A stretch of DNA of 64,000 nucleotides from Spirometra erinaceieuropaei (GCA_902702965.1 CACRXP010000007.1:1996056-2060055), one strand, 5' to 3'; positions 43,025 through 54,990 are shown, counted from the first letter of the stretch. Translations and numbers: made by a program. The notes: generated by a model from the sequence alone, not told the origin.

Positions 43025-43200
43025 ATCGATGAGCGTCCCCTCTACCATTTTATATTCCCGATCGCAACCGGCAGGACAAGGAGCCTGTGGCTCAGTGGTT
43101 AGAGGCGTTAGACTTCTGACCATTAGGTCACGGGGGTAGAGTAACATTGTCCACAAAGACAAGGGAGACTGGGATGGCCACTTCTGGTTTGTTGGCCGAC
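43025..43200 (+). mobile_element. tRNA-derived SINE (family C), rearranged
   Basis: GGAGCCTGTGGCTCAGTGGT has an intact box A. After TTAGGTCACGGGGGTAGAG the body is replaced by a minus-orientation tail (ACAAAGACAAGGGAGACTGG, GGCCACTTCTGGTTTGTTGG). The SINE head is thus joined to an inverted SINE tail, as in the nested structure at 38.1 kb. Box B is damaged. Confidence 0.6.
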
Positions 43201-43430
43201 ATCAGGATGATTTAGCGTCATCAATATTTCGGTCCATGTTGCGTTGAATACGCTTGGTGATTCGTTTTAGCTGACTTGGTAAGGATGACTGAGGGATTCC
43301 CTTGCAACACCCCCTTTCAACCAGAACGCTCGAATTTAGGCAGAGAACAGGCATAAGTACGATGCAGGCGCGATACGTTTTGATATCCGACCTCATATCT
43401 GTGCTTGATAAGAGTTATTTTGGTTGGAAG
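43201..43430. other. No feature seen
   Basis: Unassigned sequence. Confidence 0.4.
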
Positions 43431-43432
43431 CG

Positions 43433-43655
43433 GGAATATGGATCTCTCCCCATACTACAGGTGGCCTTGCGATAACTTCCTGGGGGCACCTGTTCCCGTG
43501 TCCTGACTGTAACCCCAGCCTTGGCATTAATCCTCCAAGCCCTAATCTTGACCACAAGATCAACCCCAACCCTAAACCATAATCCAACCCTGTCGGGGAT
43601 TTAGCGGATGTCCATCTATCATCGTGCCCTTCCGTCGCTTCCCCAAGAAACACTT
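43433..43655. mobile_element. Small foldback element with CCCTAA-like core (family D)
   Basis: The start GGAATATGGATCTCTCCCCA, TACTACAGGTGGCCTTGCGA and CCTGTTCCCGTGTCCTGACT parallels 12943-13010. The core includes CCCCAACCCTAAACC. The end GGGGATTTAGCGGATGTCCA is the diverged counterpart of the left end. Confidence 0.6.
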
Positions 43656-45085
43656 TTTACGGACGTAGAAAAAAATCTGTCCGCCGACATACTTTACCTG
43701 TTCATGATTCTCTAAAAGTGTATGAATCCGATACACTACTGCCAATAAATGCCGACCTTAAAATAGTGTCAAGTCCATCTAGGACCTCGTTCACAGCTTT
43801 TTCTTTGGCAAAGACTATCCGCGTACGAAAGTTAGAAGGCATAGCGCCGAGTCCTGCATAACCTTTTTTCCTTTAAACCTCCTCCTCAGCCTGCATCAAG
43901 GCCACCACCTAACGTGCACATTCGCGATCTGCGTAACTTTTGCCGCACGCTTACTTTACCTATTGAAGAGAAATTTTATCTACGTGCCAAAAGGCGGGAG
44001 AAAGTCAGTGAGCACGCGGACATCAAAGCCGTCTTTTGAGATAAAATACACGTTCCGTCGAAAAGTTGCTTTGCAGTACGTCTACGGCGCATAAGATGTA
44101 GTAGTTGGAGAGCTCCACCGGATGTTGCACGACGCTTTCCCCTCTTCAGGATTTACTCGCAAACTGTGTGTTCGTGTGATATTTTGCCATTCACATATCT
44201 ATTTTAAAAGGTTTCCGGAAATGGTGCTATGATTATCTCACTTTTTAAGACTATCATGGCTCCGAGAGTAACCACTGCACTGCCTTCAAAGCGGCCTAAG
44301 TCGACTCCACATGCAGCTGCTTCGGAGCACTTTCGAGTGCGCATACGTTGGCAGTTCAGTGACACGACTCCCTGTTCCACCATTAGATCGCAGTTAATCA
44401 CCCACTTTTAAGTGCGCGCCACTATTGTTAGCGCCCGAAAGTTACTCCTCCCTATAGGCTCAGGCAGTTAAAAATAGACACCCGGGCACTAGGTCATGCC
44501 ACCGCCGTGTTCACAGGCATGTTTGGTTGTGAACGCATTCACGTGACAGCTCTTCCTCTCTCCCTGTCTTACGTGCTAACCCATTTAGCAGTTCATCTCG
44601 CCTGACGCCAGGTAGTCATTATCGCCGTGAAATTCTGCGGGTAAATACCCGCGCCTATAGGAAAGCGTCTTTTGTCCCCCCCCCATGTCTACCTGCAGCA
44701 ATTAAAGTTGTTATAGTCCTCGAAGCAATTAAGTAGCAAGTATTTTCTTTTTGATGTTACAAACTGTGTGAGGATGTGAAATTCACAGGCCAAAACACTG
44801 GCAGCTCAGTCAGCAGACCACTTGACCGAAAATCGGGACCACTTGGCGGTTTCACTGGTGCTGTGGAAGTCTGCCTCACTATAAGCTAATTCACGTGCAA
44901 GTTGCGGGTGTTTCGATTTACACTGCCGTAACTGTCTGCTCACCAACTGACAGGATACCCTGGTGCCCCTCAAGACTGAGGGTCAGGATGTAATTCCGAC
45001 TTCTTAATGTAACCTTTATGGCATTCTCATCTATGTGACGTCCGGGGTGCCCTTGTAGTAGTAGCCTGGCGTATATGAAGCGGAG
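43656..45085. other. No recognisable gene
   Basis: About 1.4 kb. The overlapping frames at 44204-44411 on both strands have no domain. A C run lies near 44676-44684. No repeat was placed. Confidence 0.4.
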
Positions 45086-45089
45086 ACGG

Positions 45090-45250
45090 AGGGGTGTGTG
45101 GGGCACGCGTAGACGGGTTGTTTAGCTCTGTTGCCTAATTCCGGTTTTCTTGACATGTCCTCTCCGCCAGAGCGGCAAGGGCGGGAGAAAGAGTTCGGTT
45201 GTCGGTCTGCAAGTCGACCTCGCCATAGTCTATTTCACATGCAGATCACC
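45090..45250 (+). repeat. Family B copy (second type)
   Basis: GTGTGTGGGGCACGCGTAGA, CGGGTTGTTTAGC, TCTTGACATGTCC, GGCGGGAGAAAGAG and CTGCAAGTCGACCTCGCCAT follow the family order. Diverged. Confidence 0.5.
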
Positions 45251-45254
45251 GGTG

Positions 45255-45560
45255 CTTCAAGTTAAATTACCCGAATTGTGGTGTGTCTGGTGGTCCGTAT
45301 TATATTAGCCGGGGAGCGATGTGTTCATCTGAGGCGTGGACGGCGATGACTGTCTGGACGCACGTGTGTCCGAGCTGTCTGTCGGCAGTTAATAAATATT
45401 ACGCGGTTACCCGCTGTGGCTGATGGATTTCAACCCAAATATTTATACATAAAATCTCGGTCTACTCCAAGTTCATAGTTGATTTCTGGGGAAATTAAAA
45501 AGCGATAATTAGGTCAGCTTGGTTCGCGGCAGGAGCCCGTGGGATAAAATTGAGTGACTT
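45255..45560. repeat. Repeat family H copy
   Basis: GTGGCTGATGGATTTCAACC, CTCGGTCTACTCCAAGTTCA and GATTTCTGGGGAAATTAAAA match the patterns at 12060, 23080 and 24900. The most complete copy in the window. Confidence 0.45.
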
Positions 45561-46020
45561 CGACTAGTTAAAAGCCTAAAGCAAGTAGATTGGCCAGTTA
45601 AATGACGGTGGTGGGTAACAGCCATAGGGAGCAGAGACGTTCTCGGCGTTCTGTGGATCGACAGCATGACGTTTCGCTGTTAAAAAGCCAGGGAAGACGG
45701 GGTCGGATGTGGTTATGTAGCCTCACCTGAGGTAAACAAACCCCAGTCACCTCTAATACGGGACCGGTAGTAATAGGGGCTTTTACAGGTGGGGTAGGGG
45801 AACTCACAGGCGACGAGGGCAAGAATTTGTGTGCAAAAGAAAAGCTATTGGGGATGAGCGGCTGTACTTTGAGTGGTTGAGAAATAGTTGCGCTAACCCC
45901 TAATTCTAAATCCAAATCCCTCGCCCTAACGCCAAACCCTAACCCCTAACCATAACTTCTTACCCTAACCCTTAACTCAAATCTCAACAGCATTGTGTCC
46001 ATCAGGTGGGGCTACCAAAC
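45561..46020. repeat. Unassigned DNA ending in a CCCTAA-like run
   Basis: 45890-45975 contains CGCTAACCCCTAATTC, CGCCAAACCCTAACCCCTAA and TACCCTAACCCTTAAC. It has family D character but without clear ends. The minus frame at 45598-45915 is unsupported. Confidence 0.4.
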
Positions 46021-46024
46021 CACA

Positions 46025-46285
46025 TCTTACCGAAGAAAGAGGTATTGGGCAAGCCGCGGCTCAGCAGGCCGTGGCGTCAGGCTTCTAGCCGTTTTAGATT
46101 GCTTGCGCCTAGGCCTTGTCCGCTCGCAGCCAATCATCGAAGGGGGTTGAGCTCTCACCACGCCGGCGCCATGTCATGAGCGGCTCTGGCAGCCAGTCGA
46201 CAGGGGTAGTTGGGTGGATCGAATATGGCATGTGTGAGCGGCCGTGAGGGCGAGAGTGGGGGGTGGGGGAGGGGGGGGGGGGCAG
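46025..46285 (+). mobile_element. Possible second tRNA-derived SINE, followed by a G-rich run
   Basis: GCAAGCCGCGGCTCAGCAGG has a box A-like motif (CGGCTCAGCAGG), followed by GTCAGGCTTCTAGCCG. No clear box B is seen. A G-rich run occupies 46256-46281. A tentative call from box A alone. Confidence 0.25.
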
Positions 46286-48380
46286 ACTGCCACAATGCTG
46301 TTACAGCCCTTCACTTACTGATGATCCTCCACTTGGTTGCAGTCAGACTTGAAAATGCTGAAAACCGGCGTAAAATGCCTTTGATTAGTGCAACGTTATG
46401 TCTGCCTCAGCGTTCTATATTCTCTTTTTCAGGTTTCTCGCTCTCCAGAATTTTGGTGGAACAAGATAACTTCATCAGTACGCGACTCCCTCCGCCCCTA
46501 CTTATTTTTGATACTCCAAACATGGCAGGCAGTAATACAGCCATTCTCGGCCTGGAGAAGATGACTGCACGGGGGAGGGGGGAGATGCCGCAAAACTCGC
46601 TCCCCAATCCGCTAATGGGCGTGCACGCAGATTTGACTCTCTTCACATATACCCATATATATATGCATGCGAAAGCTAAATAAACTTTCGGGATTTTGGC
46701 TTCGCCCACAGTGCTGTTCCCCTGAACTTGCTCATCCTATCTCCTCGACAATTTGAGTCCGTGAAATGTTAGGGCAGGCTCTCTCTCTTCTGGTGTTGGC
46801 CTTGTAGGATATGATTTCCTTGCCAGAGCATCTTTGATCCCTTTTCAAGGATGGTGTTTTTAACGTCTGCACAAAGCAACTGATATATTATCCCTTAACT
46901 AGCATTTCCTTTTGCATATTATGGACGTCAGAGTTGGTTCGGTGAGTGACTCCCTGGAATCACGCCACCCAAGAAATCCGCCCTGCTCCATAGTCGCAAG
47001 TTACTTTCTCAATGTCCGCAGGAAGGAAGTGCATATCCCCCTGCGCTGGAAACTGAGCTTTTAATGAGACTCTTCCTATCGATGGAAGCCGAATTTCCCG
47101 AAGATGTAAACTGCCATGGAGAACACCAGTCGTGCGGTCTTTGTGCCGACAACCTGATTTACAACTGTAATGCCGAGAACCATAGGTTCGAGTTTCTCAA
47201 CCGTCAAAGGACTATTTCAGAGAAAAAGAAGAGGTGTTTGCTAATAATTACGAATCCAGAGAAGGTAGAGGGTTGGGTTGGAAGTGGAAACACCAATGGG
47301 AAAAATCCAAAAAGCATGCAAACCATCTCAGGAGCAGGTTCGCCACAGACGGCGAAGTAGCGCTCGACCCGCCATGTGATACATTCGAGTCCTAACTACC
47401 AAAACAGGCAGCTATCCAACGCCATCAGCTTTTTGTGGGAGTCAGCCACCAAAAACTGATATTGGACTCAAGTAGAAAGAGGTACGAGGTCAAATTTTCT
47501 AAAGCTGGTGTTTTTATGTTGAAAACGGAAGGCGAATCGGTGACGTGACCGCGCGCGGCATGGCAGGTCAAGTCGGCTATGAGATGTACTCGTGAAAGCA
47601 GGCAGCCAATCAGCGTGTGTGTAGCGTCGAGCACGCCCGCTGTCTTCGCTCACGCGTGCGCCCTAATCGATGGCCGGTGGGGCATTCGAGATTTTCTCGC
47701 GAGGGCACTCTCGTGCAAGAAAAACGGCCTATTCACGGTCGGCAGGCTATAGACCAGAATGTGTTAGAACGCTCAGGACACCAAATAAACTGGGCGTGTT
47801 TTTACGAGCGGGGAACAGTGCCCCAGGCTGTCGAGATGGGGTGATTGTCGGGGAGGATGGGCTACGTGCAACAGATGCGGATAAAATCTAATAAATCGGC
47901 CAACGCCTAAAAATACCACAAAGTAAACGAACAAACACAACGTTGTTTAGTTAAACAAACAACTAGCAAAGCACAACATGCTAAAAAAGCAAGGAAATAT
48001 GATAATCATAATGGAAATGTGATAGCCAATTGCTTTTTTTCATGACAATTCCAACTGACTATCGTCAATATCGACCGTTTGCCGGCCAGTTCATCAGTTA
48101 AGCAGGTCAAATAACAGGCAAATCCTTGCTGCCATATCTAACCGGGTATCGTTTTCGGACGGTCCACTGGAAGCTAAAAGCCATGAAAAATTAAAAGTTT
48201 GGGTGATCTGCCTGAAACGCCCAGAAAGGGTAAGCATAGTCTAACTTACTCTCTGGTGTTCTCTCACCCGGAAAAGCAGCTGTTCGTAGCTAGTATACAT
48301 ATGCCGCCTTCGCATCAGACGCCTAAAACCTGCACGCAGTTTCAGTGCTTGTTTTAGCACTACGGCTTACGTGTTAGGAG
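46286..48380. other. No recognisable gene
   Basis: About 2.1 kb. The 157-codon frame at 46210-46683 begins in the G-rich SINE-like region and has no domain. The frame 47064-47360 has several Cys but no recognisable spacing. An AT-rich stretch at 47880-48060. No placed repeats. Confidence 0.4.
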
Positions 48381-48719
48381 CTAGTAGCCGAACCCACATT
48401 TTTGAGGACGAGGACTTAACCTGCGAAAATCAAGATAGCCATTTTCCCCGAACATTTCTACCGTTTTGATCCTTTCCGCCGACATAAAGTCATGGGTGTG
48501 GTCCACTTTAAAGAACGTTGCCGTAATTCTGTCAACCTTTTTGTGAACCACATCAAAAAACATGTAGGTACATCTTACCTTGTTATTTGTAACCGGTTGC
48601 CTAAGAATGCACTTACCTTTGATATTTCTTACTTGACCGAGTTTCTTAATGGCATCATCTGGGTCGCTGGGTGAACGAAAGTACCATCCAAACATAATTT
48701 CGCAAAACCTAGAGCTCAC
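48381..48719 (-). CDS. Possible exon of a CxC/HxH zinc-binding protein (transposase-like), uncertain
   Basis: A 112-codon minus frame. It has an SPSDPDDAIKKLGQV-type start, then KCILRQPVTNNKVRC, a basic middle KKVDRITATFFKVDHTHDF and an AERIKTVEMFG segment. A pair of Cys followed about 30 residues later by HTH recalls the C-C-H-x-H zinc-binding N-terminus of MULE/FAR1- or ZSWIM-type proteins. The match is by impression only. No downstream transposase core was seen. It may be a degenerate transposon exon or chance. The plus frame over the same bases is its shadow. Confidence 0.25.
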   Translation of the reverse strand: MSSRFCEIMFGWYFRSPSDPDDAIKKLGQVRNIKGKCILRQPVTNNKVRCTYMFFDVVHKKVDRITATFFKVDHTHDFMSAERIKTVEMFGENGYLDFRRLSPRPQKCGFGY

Positions 48720-49080
48720 GAAAAGTCGCAGAAAACATTGCAGCTCGCGTTAAAATGTTGGAACAGTTGCCTGATAGCCAGCGGAAACAGTCCTCAAATC
48801 GCCTCCATTAATCCCCCGCATTTCTGGGGACCCCTCCTACTTCTCTTTAACACACCGGTTGGGATATAACATAAACATTGGAAAGTTAGTACTAGGACAA
48901 ACAGTCATAATTGCACGGCTATTTAGTGCGTGCTCGATTCCCGCTTTTTAGAAATGCTGTAAATTTATATTCACTAAGGACCATTCTGACCATAAAATTG
49001 AGCTGTAGGTTTAGGTGTCGCCTGTCGTTTTCAATATTGAGGTGTATTACCCGCACAGCAGTCATTTAAGGATTTATTAT
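48720..49080. other. No feature seen
   Basis: Unassigned sequence upstream of the PLE fragment. Confidence 0.4.
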
Positions 49081-49084
49081 TTTT

Positions 49085-49441
49085 AAAAAAGACCAGTCAA
49101 AGCCAGAAGAGCAATCTGGAGTAGTGTATCGCATTCCGTGTCAAAATTTTCCTTGTAACTACACAGGCCAGACTGGACGCATGCTCGGATCGCGCATACA
49201 TGAACATAAGCTGGCAGTGCGACGAGGCCACGCATTATCACAATTGGCTGCCCACACCTACGAAATGTGTCACAAGTTTAACTTCGCAGCCACCAAAATA
49301 GTCGCCCATGCCGGAAACAAAACAGGCCGAGAATTGATTGAAGCCTGGGCCTCGGATGAGAACTTGATCGATCGATTTATCGATCTGGCGCCGGCGCACA
49401 GAGTCCTGCGTAGTCACCTGCAGTCTTGCGTCGTCGGTTGA
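49085..49441 (+). CDS. Penelope-like element GIY-YIG endonuclease domain (5'-truncated, frame intact)
   Basis: Open without stops from about 49085. Reading: DQSKPEEQSG, then VVYRIPC (GIY part), CNYTGQTGR (YIG part, here YTG), the helix MLGSRIHEHK with the conserved Arg, LSQLAAHTYEMCH, FNFAATKIVAHAGN, RELIEAW (conserved Glu) and IDLAPAHRVLRSHLQ. CQNFPC and HTYEMCH give the Cys-Cys-His-His arrangement known for Penelope endonucleases. In full elements this domain follows reverse transcriptase and nicks target DNA. No RT is present upstream, so the copy is 5'-truncated and immobile. The best preserved PLE piece here. Confidence 0.8.
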   Translation, partial: KKDQSKPEEQSGVVYRIPCQNFPCNYTGQTGRMLGSRIHEHKLAVRRGHALSQLAAHTYEMCHKFNFAATKIVAHAGNKTGRELIEAWASDENLIDRFIDLAPAHRVLRSHLQSCVVG

Positions 49442-49610
49442 TGATTGACCTACACGCCCTATAACTGTCGCTTGTTCTGTTGCTACTACTACCTCTGACA
49501 ATGGACTCCTGTACGAGTCCGATGCTCGACCCTTCCTGTTCACTTATGCATACACCTGGAATTCGAAATTTCGCCTTTACTCGCCTAAACAAATACTGAC
49601 AAATCAAGAC
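49442..49610 (+). mobile_element. PLE 3' tail with hairpin
   Basis: After the stop: TGATTGACCTACACGCCCTA, then CTGACAATGGACTC, loop, GAGTCCGATGC (about 49495-49530), and CACTTATGCATACACCTGGA. The same order of landmarks is found after the 53.3-kb and 25.2-kb endonuclease copies. GAAA of the hairpin core is GATG here, so any ribozyme-like function would be lost. Confidence 0.65.
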
Positions 49611-52600
49611 TGACGTTTGAGTCATTCAAGGTTTTCATAGAGTTTGTCGACAGTAAGGCAAAAAAATGAAAGTGCGAATGAAAAAGTGGAGAATCGGCAT
49701 ATATAACTTTGACACAAAAAGTTATCATAGTTCGCGTATTTTAGAGCTTAAGTGGGAAGTAAACATTTGCGTTCATAGGATCTGGAGGAGAAAACCCCAC
49801 AAGAAGGTGCGGTCTACATGTTATCCGTTAGAAGTTTGGATAACACACACGGATAAGTTATGGGATGTTCTAGGAACAAAGGATGGCCTCACAGGGATCC
49901 ACTAGCCAAATGTGCCTTATCTATTGGCCTTTAATAACCGGATCAGGTGCTTTGAGAGCTTAAAAAACCACTTCCCCTTCGGCGATCATAATTTTTTCAA
50001 TATACGGCGCCGGTACGCCGGCTGGAAGCTTTGAGTGTTAGATGCATCAGTCCTTAGCAGGAAATGCATCAACCACCAATAATAGCGTGTCTCTGACTGT
50101 AATTTCTGCATGTTAGTATACTCCGGGATATAAAATTTAATTGCGTCTGTCGAGAAAGAGCTTGGTGTAGAATTTCTTGTGTCGATGCTTCTGTTGTCGT
50201 CTTTGAACTAAAAGTAAACTAACCCTGCAGTAGTATGTCCGTTTAATGCTACGAAAACTATCTCACGATCGCGTGTAGCCTGCATGAGGGTCTGGTTTCA
50301 AATTATCTTTCTAGTTGAATGTCTATAAATACCACAGTAATCCTTCATTCAATTAGACGGGGACGGGTGAAGTCGTCGCCACGAAAAGAGCGCTATTTTG
50401 TTGAATGAAACAGCCCACGTTAAACAGGTTTGGAAGAGAACTGTACAATAATATAAATTTTGACCGAGTAGACTTTATTTTTAGATACCAAAATGCCTCA
50501 TCGAGACGGCCGTTCTGCCTATGCACACCTAGATGAAAACCTTAAGGAGAAAATCTAATTTTTCCGAAAACACAATTTCTCCATGCCCTGATAGGCAGAC
50601 CACAGCGTGCAACTGGTATAAACCATCTTGATTTTATTTGGGCAGGACAAAGAGCATTAATGTAGTTGACATCGGCGTTTTCTTGGCGGTTCATAGGAAT
50701 ATGCAGCCAGATGAAAATCTCACTTAACTTCATCGTAAAAAAGAAGAATATTTCTGCACAACTGACACTTTTCTACACAGCCAACTGCTACAGAGAGGCC
50801 GACTTGTAACATGTCGCTTCCTCGGGTCTTCGCACGCTTCATCTGCCACTCCCTAGAGAACAGAAGCCCTCGGCTGCGCATAACGAAGGGGTATTTCTAC
50901 GGAAAAATTTACTATTTCAGGTCAAATAAATGCCTTTCTTATTTTGCTGCTTGAAAGAGGACAGAAACATGAAGGCTGCAATTTGAGACGATGCCTTTGG
51001 CGCGTGTTAGAACTCTCTCCGAAATCCTGATACCGAGATCTACACAAGGCCTTATCAGATCCATTTATTTATCTCGAGAAAGAGCTCACCGAAACGAACT
51101 CATTGTACTGCTGCCTTTTGATTGTTTGGTCGGCTCACCTTTGACGGAGCATCCACTGCTGAAAATCGACCAAAATTTTAAATGACTGGCCGAGCAAGCT
51201 GGCCTTAAACTGATACATTTGCCTCTTCTTACAATGTCACGACCTTTTTGACAGATGTTTGGCGGACTTGGTGACCACTTGCGTTATGAATCATCACCAC
51301 GACGGGGGAGAGTTGAGATTTTGCTTCCCCTTCGAGTAAATTCGTCGTCGGGGGGCGTCTGCTTGGTCTAACTGGGCTTGCTGTGACCGTCCTGCTCTGG
51401 CTACTGTGTCCTCATAAGCTGAAGGATGGTCTGGGAGCCTGTCAATAGAGTTGTCATGTGAGCAGCATGCTGCAAGTGCAAGTCCTGTTTTTCCTTGAGT
51501 TACCTCGACCTGAAATGGCCGTTCTTTGTATGTCAGGATTAAGGCCTGTTTCTCTAAGGTGGGTCTCAGGCTGAGAGTTTAGGTCTAACCTTTGAGTTGC
51601 CATTAAATGCTTACGTCGGCGAGGCTGAAAATTTCGCTCGGTTTCGCAACGTAGTTACAGCTCTTATCGTTGCAACACATTTAGTAGACAATCGCTGAGT
51701 GGCAACATGTTTTTAAGTTGCCTCTGAAGGCGGCAACTTTTTTTACCCGAGGTCAATGGGCTGTGCCTTTTCTGATCCATGTTCTGCATTTAACGCTTTG
51801 ACAATGGCAAACCGACAAAGCTCCCAGAAACGTCAACAACACAATAACTTTCTTCGGTGAGTTCTTTTTCTTTCACATATTATAACCCCGGAACTCTCGA
51901 CTTTGCAAACCTGCGTAACTGCTTATCCCAAATAATCTAATTATATGTGCAGTTGTACGGGCCGGGTGATTTTTAGCACTTGCCATTTGGCTATCTGCCA
52001 ACCATAATGGAACAACTGCATTAGGACATATGGGGAAAAAGAATGCCCGAAAAAAGTTGTTTCTGAGACGCGCTGCAACTACTGGCCTCCCAAATCAACC
52101 TCATCTATTCTGTATCTGAGTTTTATAACAGACACTCCTGCCAGCCGTGTTTATGAATTAATATGAATTTTCTTTTCTTTCTCGTAAGGCGAGCCTCACT
52201 GCGATTCGAGTGACCATTCTGTTGAATGAAAAGGCAGGGGTTTTCATTCATGTAACGAAAATGACAAAACCACAGTTTGATTTCTCGAGCTATGAAATTG
52301 GTCATCTCCTGTGATGCCTCCATCTGTAGCCTTGGTGGCACACTCCCGGCTACTCGAGCAGCCGTGGCTGATAATGCTTGTTTTCGCTAGACGGTATTTC
52401 CGGTCGGAGTAATAAATGAGGAGGTGGAAGGTTCCATGCTAATATGGATACAGAGACCTTTCCGTGGCAGGACAATTCTAGGGCTGAAGTTAGGATTGAT
52501 GTGGAAGCGATCGAAGCGGTAATTAGGAACAACATATGGGGATTCAGATTGTGAAGCTGTTACGGTGACCATCCCACTCCCATTTTGTTGAGTATTGTTG

Positions 52601-53195
52601 CCTCAGACGCTGTCATATAAGTACTCACCATCAACTTTCTAAATAATTCAACATATGAGGCTGCAGAAGGTTTTACTCCCAGGAAAATGATTGCATTTGC
52701 TGATTGACGGAGCGACGGGCCTATATTACTGAGTAGGAGAGATTGGTGTAAAATTACGAGCCATAACCTTCAGGGAGATCAACCACCCGTTCTGCTTGCA
52801 GGGCAGAATACGGGCTTTCCCTGTCCGCCATTGGGCGACGATCTAGAATCTCCGCAGGTGGTCACTCAGCCGCAGACGGTTGATGTTCGAGGCCGACTAC
52901 AGCAATTTTATTAGAAATGACCTGTCGTCGGTCTCTTCAGTGCTCCCTAATTTTTGCGCGTTATCTTCGTATCCGAGTCCATGACAAAACGGAGCGTCTA
53001 TATTCCTCTCTACAATCAGGACTGACCAGCTATGTTCTAGCTTGGAGTATTCCAGATTACAAGCAGAAGGACCTGTAGTCTCCGCTCAATGGCAGTTATG
53101 GTTAAATTATAACTCAGAACACGAGTTGGCGAGCATACATTTGTTTCTGATATATTCTCGTCAGGCCAGTGCATTTATATGGGAGCGGGGCAGAA
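49611..53195. other. Long stretch without recognisable genes or placed repeats
   Basis: About 3.6 kb of roughly average composition. Frames are short (up to about 80 codons) and domain-free. A small perfect inverted repeat (AAGTTGCC, 7-base loop, GGCAACTT) lies at about 51716-51738. This is the longest stretch in the window with no family I can place, so it may be single-copy intergenic or intronic DNA. Confidence 0.4.
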
Positions 53196-53197
53196 GT

Positions 53198-53670
53198 AAA
53201 AACATGCATAAGTGAATAAGAAGGCTGATCAAGCAGCGGAACACTTTGTTTATTGTTCTGAGCTTTCGAATTCGTGCAGGAGTGCATCGTCGGAGGCGAG
53301 GTGATGAATTAGCACAAGTGGCCGCCTATACCCACTAAATGGGTCATTAGTTTTACTTTGCAGCCAGCAAAATAATCGCCTACGCCGGAAACAAAGCAGG
53401 CCGAGCATTGATTGAAGCCTGGGCTCCAGATGAGGACTCAAACAATCGATTTATTGAGCTGACGCCAACTTACAGAGCTCCAGTCTTGCGCCATCGATCG
53501 ATGATTGGCTAACACGCCCTATAACCGTCGTTTGTTTTGTTAATGCTACTATCATTGACGATGGAGTGCAAGAGTTCGAAAGTCCAGAACAATAAACAGA
53601 CTGTTCCCTGGCTCGACAACTTTTCTACTGCGCTTATGCACAGACACCTGGAACTCGAACATTCGCCTTC
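53198..53670 (+). pseudogene. Penelope-like element 3' end with an inverted tail copy at its 5' side
   Basis: 53298-53480 (+) encodes decayed endonuclease: GDELAQVAAYTH, stop, then FAASKIIAYAGNKAGRALIE, AWAPDEDSNNRFIELTP. The tail follows at 53556-53670 (GACGATGGAGTGC, GAGTTCGAAAG, CAGAACAATAAACAG, CTTATGCACAGACACCTGGA). At 53198-53292 the same tail occurs reversed (TTGTTTATTGTTCTGAGCTT, TTCGTGCAGGAGTGCATCGTC). A truncated element flanked by its own terminal sequence in inverted orientation is a known Penelope arrangement. Confidence 0.7.
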
Positions 53671-54645
53671 ATCCGTTAAAGCATGTCAGTGATCAGAGAA
53701 ATCAATCAAAGTTCGTCGTAAAACACGATCGGGCTGTTGGAACATGGAGGAGGAGGCTCCGCAGCTATCGTGGTCAAGAGTCGACTGACCATGCAACTCT
53801 CAACCCGCTTCCGCTCTCACTCCGTCCCTAGCATTGGCTTTTATTACCCTCCGCTCCCCTCCACATGCCCTCACCTCGCCTATGTTTTTCAACAAACTTT
53901 AATTGATTTCTCTAATCACTGACATGTTTTACTTGACCCCGTTACCAAATAAATAACCTGACCTGACGAAAATTATCTAATGCAACCTTAGGCTCGCCAA
54001 CGGATCTTCTGAATACTGCCATGGAAATTTTCGCAACTATAAATTACATTTATAAAAGTTCTAAGGTTTGAATCCCGGATCTTCCACTCAGCGGTTCAGA
54101 TGTAACTGACTTCCGACGTTAGATAGGCTTTGTATTTTGTATAAGTCATCGCCTGTAATGCATATTCACGAAATTGCCACTTAAGTTCCACCAACATTAC
54201 ATTTTTTCGAATTCGTAGACTGCGCCACTTAGAAACCAGACTCAAGCGGGCTCGATGTCATCGAAAGGACTATATCGCTGCAGCTTGAGCAGTGCGTTTG
54301 ACCTATTTCGCCTTTTTGTTCGTTAAATACCTTCTTGACTGCAGCAGGCAAACTTATTAATTTTATTTCACATCTGGAAATGCCCTCAGGATCATTTCGT
54401 CTGGAATTCCAAATATGCTCACTCTGCGTCCAAAAACGATGGGAGTAATATTTTCCAGACACACTATTCAGACAAAACTCAGGTAAGAGAGGGAGGGACG
54501 GATGGTGTATGGTGGATATTTTGCAATCCCATATTCGCTAGGCAAAAGTTCACGTTTGACTAAGTCTTAAGACGGCCCCCTGCGATTTTCATGCTAAGTA
54601 ATAACCGTTTCCTACGCGTATTGAGTCTGATAAGATAACCAAAAC
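53671..54645. other. No recognisable gene
   Basis: The minus frame at 54229-54462 has a short CSSCSD motif but no recognised domain. No repeat was placed. Confidence 0.4.
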
Positions 54646-54649
54646 AATG

Positions 54650-54990
54650 GTAGGAGGCGCTCACCAATCGTTCTTACGGAAGTCACTCGTTCTGTTGTGC
54701 CTTACGGGCTCTCTCTCGAGCCCAACCAGCAGCCGAACAGCGGCGCATGATATATAGGCAGAATGATATTACCGACAAAGACAAGGGAGACTGGAATGGC
54801 CACTTCTGGCTTGTTAGCCGTCGTCAGCCAGTCATACCCAACCCCGAAGTGTGGAACACCGGGGGCTCGAACTCGCAAACTGTGAGTTAGAAATCCACGG
54901 CTCTAAACACTGGGCCACGAGCCCGTTGCCCTGTCGGTTTTCGATCGAGAATATACAGTGGTAGGGGGCGCTCACCGATCGTTCTTACCA
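54650..54990 (-). mobile_element. Family C palindrome arm plus inverted SINE
   Basis: The left palindrome arm (GCTCACCAATCGTTCTTACG ... CCCAACCAGCAGCCG) at 54659-54735 is followed by the SINE in minus orientation (GGCTTGTTAGCCGTCGTCAG, CCCCGAAGTGTGGAACACC, CTCGAACTCGCAAACTG, GGGCCACGAGCCCG; head at the right, about 54935). GCGCTCACCGATCGTTCTTAC appears again at 54969. So the SINE lies between direct copies of the arm start. Confidence 0.75.

Noticed and set aside
51716..51738. Hairpin AAGTTGCC...GGCAACTT followed by T-run as a terminator
   Set aside because: Resembles a bacterial terminator, but the DNA is eukaryotic and no gene is adjacent. Probably chance.
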